Shown piece after piece: positions 33,895 to 41,821 of a stretch of 64,000 nt of DNA (positions within the stretch are counted from its first letter, which is position 1; the number at the start of each line of letters is the position of its first letter). The stretch covers positions 372,001-436,000 of the forward strand of contig NZ_JADKSH010000002.1 of assembly GCF_015350795.1 (NCBI RefSeq). Reading direction: 5' to 3'. Source of the stretch: Microbacterium sp. VKM Ac-2870 (GTDB lineage: Bacteria; Actinomycetota; Actinomycetes; Actinomycetales; Microbacteriaceae). Below the pieces are notes generated by a model. That model was not told where the DNA came from, searched no databases, and saw nothing but the letters and a program-made list of their open reading frames with translations. Made by a program: the position numbers and the translations under genes.

Positions 33895-34155
33895 TCAGCC
33901 GGCGAAGCGTCCCCAGCCGATGTCGCGCTGAAGCGGCGTGCGCACACCGCGCGCCGACAGCTCCCAGGCGGAGCGACGCGGGCTTTCTTCGGCGATCGCG
34001 TCGGCGGCTTCGCGCGAGTAGGCCTCCGAGACGACGGCCATCACGGCTGCCAGCTCTTGCGCCGTGGGCTCACCACGCAGGACGTCGATGCGAACGGCAT
34101 CCGCCGCCGCCGAGGCCGCGTCCGCCGCCGGAACGGGAGGGACGGAGGCGCTCAT
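33895..34155 (-). CDS. accE: Acyl-CoA carboxylase epsilon subunit
   Basis: This small 86-residue protein has the actinobacterial AccE pattern: [17 protein letters not shown] at about residues 22-38 and a C-terminal [14 protein letters not shown] with the conserved tryptophan. Epsilon subunits bind and stimulate AccD-type carboxyltransferases. Its ATG overlaps the accD stop (ATGA), which supports a direct partnership. Confidence 0.85.
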   Translation of the reverse strand: MSASVPPVPAADAASAAADAVRIDVLRGEPTAQELAAVMAVVSEAYSREAADAIAEESPRRSAWELSARGVRTPLQRDIGWGRFAG

Positions 34156-35777
34156 AGCGGGATGTTACCGTGCTTCTTCGCGGGCAAGCTGGCACGCTTT
34201 CCGCGCAGGGAGCGCAGAGCCTTGGCAACGGCCACGCGGGTCTGCGCAGGCTCGATGATGCCGTCGAGTTCGCCGCGTTCGGCGGCGAGGAAGGGTGACG
34301 CGACGTTGTAGGTGTACTCGTTCGCGAGGCGCTGACGTACCGCGGCGACGTCCTCGCCCGCCTCTTCGGCCTTGCGGATCTCTCCGCGGTAGAGGATGTT
34401 GACGGCGCCCTGGCCGCCCATGACGGCGATCTCTGCAGTGGGCCAGGCGAGGTTGACGTCCGCTCCGAGCTGCTTGGAACCCATCACGATGTACGCGCCG
34501 CCGTAGGCCTTGCGAAGGATGACGGTCACGAGCGGCACGGTCGCCTCCGCGTACGCGTACAGGAGTTTCGCCCCGCGGCGGATGACGCCGGTCCACTCCT
34601 GGTCGGTGCCGGGGAGGTAGCCGGGCACATCCACCAACGTGAGGATCGGAATCGAGAACGCATCACAGAAGCGGACGAACCGGCTGGCTTTCTCGCCAGC
34701 CTCGATGTTGAGGGTGCCGGCCATCTGCGACGGCTGGTTGGCGATGATGCCGACCGTGCGGCCCTCGACTCGGCCGAGGCCGATGACGATGTTCGGAGCG
34801 AACAGCGGCTGCACCTCGAGGAAGTCGCCGCCGTCGACGATGTGCGAGATCACCTGGTGGATGTCGTAGGGCTGGTTGGGCGAGTCGGGGACGACCGTGT
34901 TGAGCGTGCGGTCGGCGTCGGTGGTCTCCCACTCGAACTCGCTCTCATAAACCGGGATCTCGGCCATGTTGTTGTCGGGGAGGTAGCCCACCATCGAGCG
35001 GACGTAGTCGATCGCGTCGTCTTCGTCTTCGGCGAGGTAGTGCGCCACACCCGAGCGGGTGTTGTGGGTGTAGGCGCCGCCGAGCTCTTCCATGCCGACG
35101 TCTTCGCCGGTGACTGTCTTGATCACGTCGGGGCCCGTCACGAACATCTGGCTGGTCTTGTCGACCATGATCACGAAATCGGTCAGGGCGGGGGAGTACA
35201 CGGCGCCGCCCGCCGCCGGGCCCATGATGATCGAGATCTGCGGGATGACGCCGGAGGCCGCCGTGTTGAGGCGGAAGATCTCGCCGTACTTGCCGAGGGC
35301 GACGACGCCCTCCTGAATGCGCGCGCCGCCGGAGTCGAGGATGCCGATGATCGGCATGCCGCCGCGGAGCGCGTACTCCATGGTCTTGATGATCTTGTCG
35401 CCGGCGACTTCGCCGAGCGAGCCACCGAAAGTCGTGAAGTCCTGCGCGTAGACGGCGACCGTACGGCCGTGGATGGTGCCCACGCCGGTGACGACCGAAT
35501 CGCCGTAGGGGCGCGAGCGGTCCATCCCGAAGGCGCTCGTGCGATGGCGCACGTACTCGTCGAACTCGACGAAGGTGCCGGGGTCGACGAGCAGCTCGAT
35601 GCGCTCGCGCGCCGTCATCTTGCCCTTGGCGTGCTGCTTCTGTTGAGCAATCACCTCGGCATCGACGACCGCCTCCTGGTACCGGGCCCGGAGGTCGGCG
35701 ATCTTGCCGGCGGTCGTGGAGAGATCTGGCTGCACGGATTGATCTGGCTGCACGGATTGATCTGGCTGCTTTGGCAC
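34152..35777 (-). CDS. accD: Acyl-CoA carboxylase beta chain (carboxyltransferase)
   Basis: Transfers the carboxyl group from carboxybiotin to acetyl- or propionyl-CoA, making malonyl- or methylmalonyl-CoA. The 541-residue protein is a PccB/AccD5-type carboxyltransferase: [19 protein letters not shown] near the N-terminus, the GGARIQEGV oxyanion region, [14 protein letters not shown] and the C-terminal [10 protein letters not shown] chose a GTG at 35777 because TAGGGT (35790-35785) lies 7 nt upstream. A GTG at 35786 would overlap that hexamer. The N-terminus holds repeats of QPDQSV not seen in the family core. Divergent from birA. Confidence 0.93.
   Translation of the reverse strand: MPKQPDQSVQPDQSVQPDLSTTAGKIADLRARYQEAVVDAEVIAQQKQHAKGKMTARERIELLVDPGTFVEFDEYVRHRTSAFGMDRSRPYGDSVVTGVGTIHGRTVAVYAQDFTTFGGSLGEVAGDKIIKTMEYALRGGMPIIGILDSGGARIQEGVVALGKYGEIFRLNTAASGVIPQISIIMGPAAGGAVYSPALTDFVIMVDKTSQMFVTGPDVIKTVTGEDVGMEELGGAYTHNTRSGVAHYLAEDEDDAIDYVRSMVGYLPDNNMAEIPVYESEFEWETTDADRTLNTVVPDSPNQPYDIHQVISHIVDGGDFLEVQPLFAPNIVIGLGRVEGRTVGIIANQPSQMAGTLNIEAGEKASRFVRFCDAFSIPILTLVDVPGYLPGTDQEWTGVIRRGAKLLYAYAEATVPLVTVILRKAYGGAYIVMGSKQLGADVNLAWPTAEIAVMGGQGAVNILYRGEIRKAEEAGEDVAAVRQRLANEYTYNVASPFLAAERGELDGIIEPAQTRVAVAKALRSLRGKRASLPAKKHGNIPL
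35723..35769 (-). repeat. 18-bp tandem repeat in the accD N-terminus
   Basis: GATCTGGCTGCACGGATT occurs at 35723-35740 and 35741-35758, followed by an 11-bp partial copy to 35769. The unit is a multiple of three and encodes the hexapeptide QPDQSV, so changes in copy number would preserve the frame. Confidence 0.85.
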
Positions 35778-35784
35778 GCTTTCC

Positions 35785-35790
35785 ACCCTA
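35785..35790 (-). promoter_or_regulatory. Leaderless -10 for accD
   Basis: TAGGGT on the minus strand ends 7 nt before the GTG at 35777. Confidence 0.5.
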
Positions 35791-35891
35791 GCGACCGCAT
35801 CGCACGGCCCGTTGGCTGACGCTCACAATGAGATGGCGATTCGATTGTGGGATGGCGCGGGCATCCCCGACCTCATCGCGGTCGCCCGGCG

Positions 35892-35897
35892 TAGGGT
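35892..35897 (+). promoter_or_regulatory. Leaderless -10 for birA
   Basis: TAGGGT ends 6 nt before the ATG at 35904; no Shine-Dalgarno sequence. It is back to back with the accD promoter, about 100 bp away. Confidence 0.55.
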
Positions 35898-35903
35898 GAC
35901 GCT

Positions 35904-36683
35904 ATGTCGATTCCTCGCGAGGGCTACCCTCTGTCCGCCGCGGTGTCGCCTCGGGTGCACGTCGTCGAGACCATCGACTCGACCAATGCCAAGCTCATGC
36001 GCGACGCACAGGACGACCCCGACTCCCACCCTCACCTCGCGCTGCTGCTCACGCGCGACCAGCGCGCGGGACGCGGGCGGCTCCGTCGTACCTGGGTGAC
36101 CCCGCCCGGATCGGCGCTCGCTGTCTCGGTGCTGCTGCGTGTGGGTGCGGTGGCGACGCACGACCGCGGGTGGATCCCGCTCATCGCCGGAGCAGCCATG
36201 ACGGATGCCCTCGGCGCGCAGTTGCCTGGGCACGAGGTCGCACTGAAGTGGCCGAACGACGTGCTCGTCGACGGGCGGAAGATCTGCGGCATCCTGGCGG
36301 AGGTGCTGCCCGACGACCCGCAGACCGTCGTCCTCGGTGCCGGCGTCAACACCACGATGGCCGCGAGTGATCTTCCCGTTCCGACGGCGACGTCTTTTGC
36401 TGCTCTGCACACCGTGGCCGACGAAGATCGTCTCGTCGCCGACTTCGTGACCGGTCTGCGCGACCGGATCGCCGAGCTGGCTGTCGGCGGCGCCGCCGCC
36501 GTGGCCGACGCGATCGCCCAGCGCTGCACGACGATCGGCGCCGCAGTGAGGGTCTCGCTCCCGGATGAGTCTTTCCTGGAAGGGACAGCGGTCCGCCTCG
36601 ACATGGATGGGCGCCTCGTGGTCCGTGCGCCCGACGGCGAGGAGACGGTCGTCGGAGCAGGCGACGTCGTCCACGTGCGCTGA
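35904..36683 (+). CDS. birA: Biotin-[acetyl-CoA-carboxylase] ligase
   Basis: Attaches biotin to the carrier lysine of the carboxylase alpha chain (EAMKM at Lys564 of the protein encoded at 26678). The 259-residue enzyme has the biotin-AMP loop GRGRLRRTW and the KWPNDVLVDGRKICGILAE motif, then a small C-terminal domain. It starts directly with the catalytic domain and lacks the N-terminal helix-turn-helix of E. coli BirA, so it is not expected to be a repressor. It is divergent from accD, consistent with joint need for the two products. Confidence 0.93.
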   Translation: MSIPREGYPLSAAVSPRVHVVETIDSTNAKLMRDAQDDPDSHPHLALLLTRDQRAGRGRLRRTWVTPPGSALAVSVLLRVGAVATHDRGWIPLIAGAAMTDALGAQLPGHEVALKWPNDVLVDGRKICGILAEVLPDDPQTVVLGAGVNTTMAASDLPVPTATSFAALHTVADEDRLVADFVTGLRDRIAELAVGGAAAVADAIAQRCTTIGAAVRVSLPDESFLEGTAVRLDMDGRLVVRAPDGEETVVGAGDVVHVR

Positions 36684-36760
36684 TCGAGCCGTTCGCCTCA
36701 CCGACGCGATCGAAACGCGAACATCGGCCCGGTTGTGCCGGATTTCTCGTCGTCGACCGG

Positions 36761-36766
36761 CACAAT
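36761..36766 (+). promoter_or_regulatory. Possible leaderless -10 for the PH-domain gene
   Basis: CACAAT ends 6 nt before the GTG at 36773 and keeps the second A and final T of TANNNT. There is no clear Shine-Dalgarno sequence. Confidence 0.4.
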
Positions 36767-36772
36767 GAGAGC

Positions 36773-37348
36773 GTGACCTCGCCGACCGCCTATCCCGGGC
36801 GTCCCGCCGCGCCCGCTCCCGGTGCGCCGATGCCCGAGCGGAGGATCGCGCGGGTGCACACGCATGCCCGTCGCCTGTTCTGGTCCGCCGCCGTGCTGGT
36901 GGCCGCCGCAGGCGCGGTCGGGTATTTCACCGGCAATCTTCCCAACCCGCTGCAGGACTGGATGCTGTGGGCCGCGGCCGCGCTCGTCGTGCTCTTGTTG
37001 GTGGTTCTTCCGTATCTGCGCTGGCTGTCGCACACCTACACGATCACCACGCGTCGCGTCATCGAGCAGTCGGGAGCGTTCGGACGCCGCCGCAGCGAAC
37101 TGTCGCACGCCCGCGGCTACACGATCGTGGAGCGGCGCGGACCGCTGCAGCGGCTCTGGGGTGCAGGCACCCTGGTGCTCTCCAACGGAGTGGATGAGCC
37201 GCTGCGCCTGGTGAACGTGCCGACCGTCCGCCTCGTGCACGAGGTGCTCTCCGACCAGGTCGAGGTCAGCCAGATCCTCGCCCACCGCGACGCACCGTGG
37301 GACGGCGCGACCGTGCCCGTCGACGCCGACCGCTCGTCACGCGCGTAG
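36773..37348 (+). CDS. PH-domain (bPH2/DUF304) membrane protein
   Basis: The 191-residue protein has a proline-rich cytoplasmic start, two hydrophobic helices (about residues 38-55 and 62-82) and then a bacterial PH-like fold: HTYTITTRRVIEQSGAFGRR, followed by LVLSNGVDEPLRLVNVP. Such small membrane proteins are widespread in actinobacteria without a known biochemical role. The gene ends at a TAG (37346-37348) that is in the same frame as the downstream tandem repeats and purK, so reading beyond the stop would continue into purK. Confidence 0.82.
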   Translation: MTSPTAYPGRPAAPAPGAPMPERRIARVHTHARRLFWSAAVLVAAAGAVGYFTGNLPNPLQDWMLWAAAALVVLLLVVLPYLRWLSHTYTITTRRVIEQSGAFGRRRSELSHARGYTIVERRGPLQRLWGAGTLVLSNGVDEPLRLVNVPTVRLVHEVLSDQVEVSQILAHRDAPWDGATVPVDADRSSRA

Positions 37349-37423
37349 AAGCCTGCGCCTGCGGCAGCTGAGAAGCCTGCGCCTGCGGCACCTGAGAAGC
37401 CTGCGCCTGCGGCACCTGAGAAG
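37347..37423 (+). repeat. 24-bp tandem repeat between the PH-domain gene and purK
   Basis: Three copies of a 24-bp unit (37347-37370, 37371-37394, 37395-37418), starting AGAAGCCTGCGCC, are followed by a 5-bp remnant. The first differs from the others at one position. In the shared frame of the flanking genes the unit reads KPAPAAPE, an Ala/Pro linker-like octapeptide. No start codon is present in the repeats. Confidence 0.9.
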
Positions 37424-37447
37424 ATGGAGCCGACGAAAGGGAGCAGC

Positions 37448-38563
37448 ATGGCACTCACGCTCGGAATCGTGGGCGGCGGACAGCTGGCGCGGATGATGAT
37501 CGCCCCGGCGGTCGAACTGGGCGTGCAGGTGCGCGTCCTCGCCGAGGAGCCGGGGATGGCCGCCGCCATCGCGGCGACCGCGGTCGGGGACTATCGCGAC
37601 CTCGACACGGTGCGTGCGTTCGCGCAGGACGTCGACGTGCTGACCTTCGACCACGAGCACGTGCCGCAGGAGGTGCTGCGTGCTCTCGTCGCCGACGGCA
37701 TCCGCGTGCACCCCGGCCCCGACGCCCTGCAGTTCGCACAGGACAAGCTCGCGATGCGCGAGCGTCTCGAGCAACTCGGCATGCCGCAGCCCGAGTGGGC
37801 TGCCGTCACCGACGCGGGCGCCCTTCGGGACTTCCTCGACGCCCACGGCGGCCGCGCCGTGGTCAAGACGCCTCGGGGAGGATACGACGGCAAGGGGGTT
37901 CGGGTTGTCGCCGATCCGGCCGAGGTGGCCGACTGGTTCGACGGCGGCGCTCTGCTTGCCGAGGAGCTCGTCGACTTCTCCCGCGAGCTCGCCCAGCAGG
38001 TCGCGCGACGACCGTCGGGCGAGTTGCTCGCCTATCCGGTGGTCGAGACGGTGCAGCGCGGCGGCGTGTGTGCGGAGGTCATCGCCCCCGCGCCCCATGG
38101 CGCCGCCCGACTGGCCGAGGTCGCCGCCGAGATCGGCATCGCGATCGCCGACGGTCTGGCAGTGACGGGGATGCTCGCGGTGGAGTTGTTCGAGACGACG
38201 GATGAGCGCCTGCTGGTCAACGAGCTGGCGATGCGCCCGCACAACAGCGGCCACTGGAGTCAGGACGGTGCGGTGACGGGCCAGTTCGAGCAGCACGTGC
38301 GTGCGGTGCTCGATCTTCCGCTGGGCGACACCGCGGTGCGTCAGTCGTGGGCGGTGATGGTCAACATCCTCGGCGGCCCCGAACGCGACACCCTGGAAAG
38401 CCGCTTCCCCGCGGTTCTCGCGGCCCATCCGGCGGTGAAGGTGCACACCTACGGCAAGGCTCCGCGCCCCGGCCGCAAGGTGGGGCATATCAACGCCGTC
38501 GGCGACGACCTCGATGCCGTCGTGTACGAGGCGCGCGCCGCGGCGGCGTTCTTCGCGGGCTGA
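37448..38563 (+). CDS. purK: 5-(carboxyamino)imidazole ribonucleotide synthase
   Basis: ATP-grasp enzyme that carboxylates AIR to N5-CAIR in purine synthesis. The 371-residue protein opens with LTLGIVGGGQLARMM, the PurK signature. It has TPRGGYDGKGV in the ATP-binding domain and NELAMRPHNSGHWSQ, which supplies catalytic and metal ligands. I chose the ATG at 37448, with AAGGGAG close upstream. An in-frame ATG at 37424 would start next to the repeats. It is followed by purE with an 81-bp gap. Confidence 0.94.
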   Translation: MALTLGIVGGGQLARMMIAPAVELGVQVRVLAEEPGMAAAIAATAVGDYRDLDTVRAFAQDVDVLTFDHEHVPQEVLRALVADGIRVHPGPDALQFAQDKLAMRERLEQLGMPQPEWAAVTDAGALRDFLDAHGGRAVVKTPRGGYDGKGVRVVADPAEVADWFDGGALLAEELVDFSRELAQQVARRPSGELLAYPVVETVQRGGVCAEVIAPAPHGAARLAEVAAEIGIAIADGLAVTGMLAVELFETTDERLLVNELAMRPHNSGHWSQDGAVTGQFEQHVRAVLDLPLGDTAVRQSWAVMVNILGGPERDTLESRFPAVLAAHPAVKVHTYGKAPRPGRKVGHINAVGDDLDAVVYEARAAAAFFAG

Positions 38564-38632
38564 GAACAGCCACGACCGGCTCAGGCCCCGGCGCGACGCG
38601 TGGCGTTGCGGGGTTCTTCCAGGGTGTCGCCC

Positions 38633-38638
38633 TAGCCT
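38633..38638 (+). promoter_or_regulatory. Leaderless -10 for purE
   Basis: TAGCCT ends 6 nt before the GTG at 38645; no Shine-Dalgarno sequence. Confidence 0.55.
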
Positions 38639-38644
38639 TGACGC

Positions 38645-39160
38645 GTGACAAGGCCCCTGCATTCCTCGGCATCCCCTCTCGTCGGCGTCGTCATGGGGTC
38701 GGACTCCGACTGGCGGGTCATGAGTGATGCGTCGCAGGTGCTGAGTGAGTTCACGGTGGCGCATGAGGTGGAGGTCGTCTCGGCCCACCGCACGCCCGAC
38801 AAACTGCTGCGCTACGGCCGCGAGGCGCGGCACCGCGGACTCAAGGTGATCATCGCCGGCGCCGGTGGGGCCGCTCACCTGCCCGGAATGCTCGCGTCGG
38901 TCACGGCGCTGCCGGTGATCGGCGTGCCGGTGCAGCTCGCAACGCTCGATGGACTCGACTCTCTGCTGAGCATCGTGCAGATGCCCGCGGGCATCCCCGT
39001 CGCGACGGTGTCGATCAACGGGGCGAAGAACGCCGGGCTGCTGGCCGTGCGCATCCTGGGGGCGGGGGATCCGCGTCTGGCCGATCGCGTCGAGCAGTAC
39101 GCGCGCACCCTGGAGGAGCAGGTCGAGGAGAAGAACCTGCGGCTGAAGGAGTCGCTGTGA
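38645..39160 (+). CDS. purE: 5-(carboxyamino)imidazole ribonucleotide mutase
   Basis: Converts N5-CAIR, the PurK product, to CAIR. The 171-residue protein has the class I PurE motifs: MGSDSDW near residue 17, [12 protein letters not shown], and [12 protein letters not shown], which form the phosphate and substrate site. A GTG start at 38645 is chosen on the basis of the leaderless -10. The stop overlaps the GTG of the LCP gene (GTGA). Confidence 0.94.
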   Translation: MTRPLHSSASPLVGVVMGSDSDWRVMSDASQVLSEFTVAHEVEVVSAHRTPDKLLRYGREARHRGLKVIIAGAGGAAHLPGMLASVTALPVIGVPVQLATLDGLDSLLSIVQMPAGIPVATVSINGAKNAGLLAVRILGAGDPRLADRVEQYARTLEEQVEEKNLRLKESL

Positions 39161-40620
39161 GCATTGCCGCTCCACCGCGTCCTCCCCGCGCGGACAGTGC
39201 GGGGGTGATCGTCGGCGAGCAGCCGATGCGGCGCCCCGACACGCGCTCGCCGCAGCTGATGACCCGGCGGGCCTGGTGGCTGCTGGTGCTCAACTTCCTG
39301 ATTCCCGGCTCGGCGCAGCTCTTGGCGGGAAATCGCCGCCTCGGTCGCGTCGGTCTTGCCGCGACCTTGCTGTTCTGGGTCGTGGTCGTGCTCGCGCTGG
39401 TGGCGGCGCTGATCTGGCCCGCTCTGCTGTTCTCGGTCGGCACCAACGGCTTCGCTCTTCTGGTCATCCAGCTCGTCCTGCTCGCCTACGCCCTACTCTG
39501 GGTGGTGCTCACCGTCGACACCCTGCGTCTGATCCGTCTCGTGAACGTGCGTCGCGGGGCTCGTCCGGTTGCGGCGGCGCTCGCGATCCTCGGTCTCGTT
39601 GTCGGGAGTGGGGGAGCGGTGTACGCGGCCCAGCAGCTGTTGGCGCCCGCCCGTGAGGCGATCGCGTCGATCTTCACGAACGATGCGCCGCCCGTGCCGC
39701 CGTCCAACGGCTACTACAACTTCTTGCTGCTCGGCGCCGACAGCGGTCTCGGCCGCGACTCGATGCGGTTCGACAGCATCTCGGTGGTCTCCGTCAACGC
39801 CGAAACAGGAGCGGTGCACATCACCGGAATCCCGCGTGACCTCGCCTACGCGCCGTTCGCCGACGGACCCATGCACGACCGCTACCCCGACGGTTTCGAG
39901 GGGCACCCCTCGGAGTCGTGCGGGTGGGGCCCGGGCATCAACCAGCTCATGAACGCCGTCGAGATCTGCCAGCCCGAAGACGGCAAGGAGATCTATCCGG
40001 ATGCCGCGGCGAAGAGCTCCACGCCCGCGATCGAGGCGACCAAGGATGCCGCGGAGGGCATTCTCGGCATCCAGATCCCGTACTACGTGTTCGTGGACAT
40101 GAAGGGTTTCGCCGACATCGTCGATGCGCTGGGCGGCGTCGACATCACCGTGCAGGAGCGGTTGCCCGAAGGCGGGGGACCCACCTACGAAGGTGAGCCG
40201 GCGGAGGACTGGGCGATCGGCTGGATCGAGGTCGGCCCGCAGCACATGAACGGTGACACCGCGCAGTGGTACGCCCGCTCGCGCTACACGACGAGCGACT
40301 GGGACCGCATGCGCCGCCAGCGCGAACTGCAGCAGGCGATCCTCGCTCAGGCGAATCCGGCGAATGTTCTCAGCCGCTTCCAGGCTGTCGCCGCCGCCGG
40401 ATCGGACCTCGTCAAGACCGACATCCCCGACTCGATGCTGGGCTACCTCGTCCAGCTCGGCGTCAAGGCCAAGGAACAGCCGGTGCAGACCCTCGAGCTC
40501 ACACCGGACGGCGCGGGCATTCTCACCGATGACCCGACGCCCGACCAGTACGCTCACGTGCGCGACGTCATCCAGCAAATGCTGTACCCGCCCTCGCCCT
40601 CTCCGACACCGGAGGGTTGA
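39157..40620 (+). CDS. LytR-CpsA-Psr (LCP) family wall-polymer ligase
   Basis: Membrane-anchored phosphotransferase that attaches glycopolymers to peptidoglycan or arabinogalactan-like wall. The 487-residue protein has four hydrophobic helices in residues 45-165 (more than the single anchor of most LCPs), then an extracellular LCP domain. That domain carries the arginine and aspartate residues that hold the lipid pyrophosphate: [19 protein letters not shown], and [17 protein letters not shown]. It overlaps purE and is followed by a glycosyltransferase gene, so it marks the start of the glycan locus. Confidence 0.92.
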   Translation: MSIAAPPRPPRADSAGVIVGEQPMRRPDTRSPQLMTRRAWWLLVLNFLIPGSAQLLAGNRRLGRVGLAATLLFWVVVVLALVAALIWPALLFSVGTNGFALLVIQLVLLAYALLWVVLTVDTLRLIRLVNVRRGARPVAAALAILGLVVGSGGAVYAAQQLLAPAREAIASIFTNDAPPVPPSNGYYNFLLLGADSGLGRDSMRFDSISVVSVNAETGAVHITGIPRDLAYAPFADGPMHDRYPDGFEGHPSESCGWGPGINQLMNAVEICQPEDGKEIYPDAAAKSSTPAIEATKDAAEGILGIQIPYYVFVDMKGFADIVDALGGVDITVQERLPEGGGPTYEGEPAEDWAIGWIEVGPQHMNGDTAQWYARSRYTTSDWDRMRRQRELQQAILAQANPANVLSRFQAVAAAGSDLVKTDIPDSMLGYLVQLGVKAKEQPVQTLELTPDGAGILTDDPTPDQYAHVRDVIQQMLYPPSPSPTPEG

Positions 40621-40622
40621 CC

Positions 40623-41741
40623 ATGACCACCACCCTGCGTGTCGTGCTCGATCAGATCGTCGCTCCGACCCATGCCGATCTCGGCATGGCTTCGCGAGAG
40701 CTGACTCGCGCCGTGATCTCCACTGCCCCTTCCGGTTGCGATGTCGCGGCGATCGTGCCATCGGTGGCCGACGCGTCCGCGGCGCTGGAGAGCGCTGTAC
40801 CGGGTCTGGTCGACGTGACACGCTCGTCGCTGCAGCGACGGGAGCTCGCCGCATCGTGGCAGCTGGGGATCGCGCCCGGGATCGGCGGGGGGATGATCCA
40901 CTCGCCGACGTCGCTTGCGCCTTTGGTCAAGCACGATCGTGTGCACGACAACGATCAGATCGTCGTGACGATGTGGGATCTCGACGCGTGGGAGCGGGCG
41001 GGGGAGATGCCGCGCACGGCGGTCACCTGGCACAAGGCGATGCTCAAGCGCGCCGTCAAGCACGCCGACGCCATCGTCGTTCCCACCCATGCGTTGGCTG
41101 AGCGGCTCGCGGAGATCGCCGTTCTCGGCGACCGGGTGCGGGTCATCGCCGGGGCAGCGCCGGCTGCGTTCGCCGTGCCGACCGACGAAGTGGGCCGCCG
41201 CCGCGCCCTCGGCATCCCTGACGGAGTTCTCGTCGTCGCCGGATCGTCGGCCGACTCGTCGCGGCTGGCCGAGGCCTTCGGCGCGGTCGCGTCATCGGGC
41301 TCCGACCTGCCGGTCGTCGTGCTCGACGCCCCGGCGGGTGACGAGCCGGCCGTGGTGGAGCTGGCCGCGGCATCCGGTCTGGCGGAGGGCCGCGTGCATG
41401 TGCGCGGCGCTCTCGAAGACGCCGATCGTGCAGCCGTGTTCGGCGGTGCGGTGGCCCTTCTGGCGCCCTCACGGCTCAGCGGGTTCCCGTGGCGGGTCGT
41501 CGAAGCACTCGCGATCGGCGTGCCCGTGATCGCGGCGGAGTCGACCTCGCTCCGCGAGATCGTGTGGGACGGTGGAGTGCTGGCGTCCGCCGAAGACGGA
41601 GGATTCACGGATGCGCTCACCGCTCTGCTCGGCTCTGCCGCCGCCGTAGAGCGTCAGGCCGTGCTCGCTGCCGACCGGGGACGAGCGTTCTCCTGGCTCG
41701 GCGCCGCGGAGCGCGTCTGGCAGCTGCACGCGGACCTGTGA
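40623..41741 (+). CDS. GT4-type glycosyltransferase
   Basis: Cytosolic or membrane-associated retaining glycosyltransferase of 372 residues with a GT-B fold. The donor-side motif reads SGFPWRVVEALAIGVPVIA, the variant of the usual E-x7-E region, and SLREIVWDGG follows. The donor and acceptor are unknown; context points to surface polysaccharide assembly. The ATG at 40623 follows GGAGGG by 6 nt; the LCP stop lies between them. Confidence 0.88.
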   Translation: MTTTLRVVLDQIVAPTHADLGMASRELTRAVISTAPSGCDVAAIVPSVADASAALESAVPGLVDVTRSSLQRRELAASWQLGIAPGIGGGMIHSPTSLAPLVKHDRVHDNDQIVVTMWDLDAWERAGEMPRTAVTWHKAMLKRAVKHADAIVVPTHALAERLAEIAVLGDRVRVIAGAAPAAFAVPTDEVGRRRALGIPDGVLVVAGSSADSSRLAEAFGAVASSGSDLPVVVLDAPAGDEPAVVELAAASGLAEGRVHVRGALEDADRAAVFGGAVALLAPSRLSGFPWRVVEALAIGVPVIAAESTSLREIVWDGGVLASAEDGGFTDALTALLGSAAAVERQAVLAADRGRAFSWLGAAERVWQLHADL

Positions 41742-41821
41742 GGACGCGCTACCTCGCGTGTCTTCGGCGTGTCTGGGGTACCCCGGTGGTATCAGTACGT
41801 GACATCAGTAACAATGGTCAC

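Noticed and set aside
37347..37423. Possible CRISPR array
   Set aside because: The 24-bp units are contiguous with no unique spacers and read as a peptide repeat; no cas genes are present.
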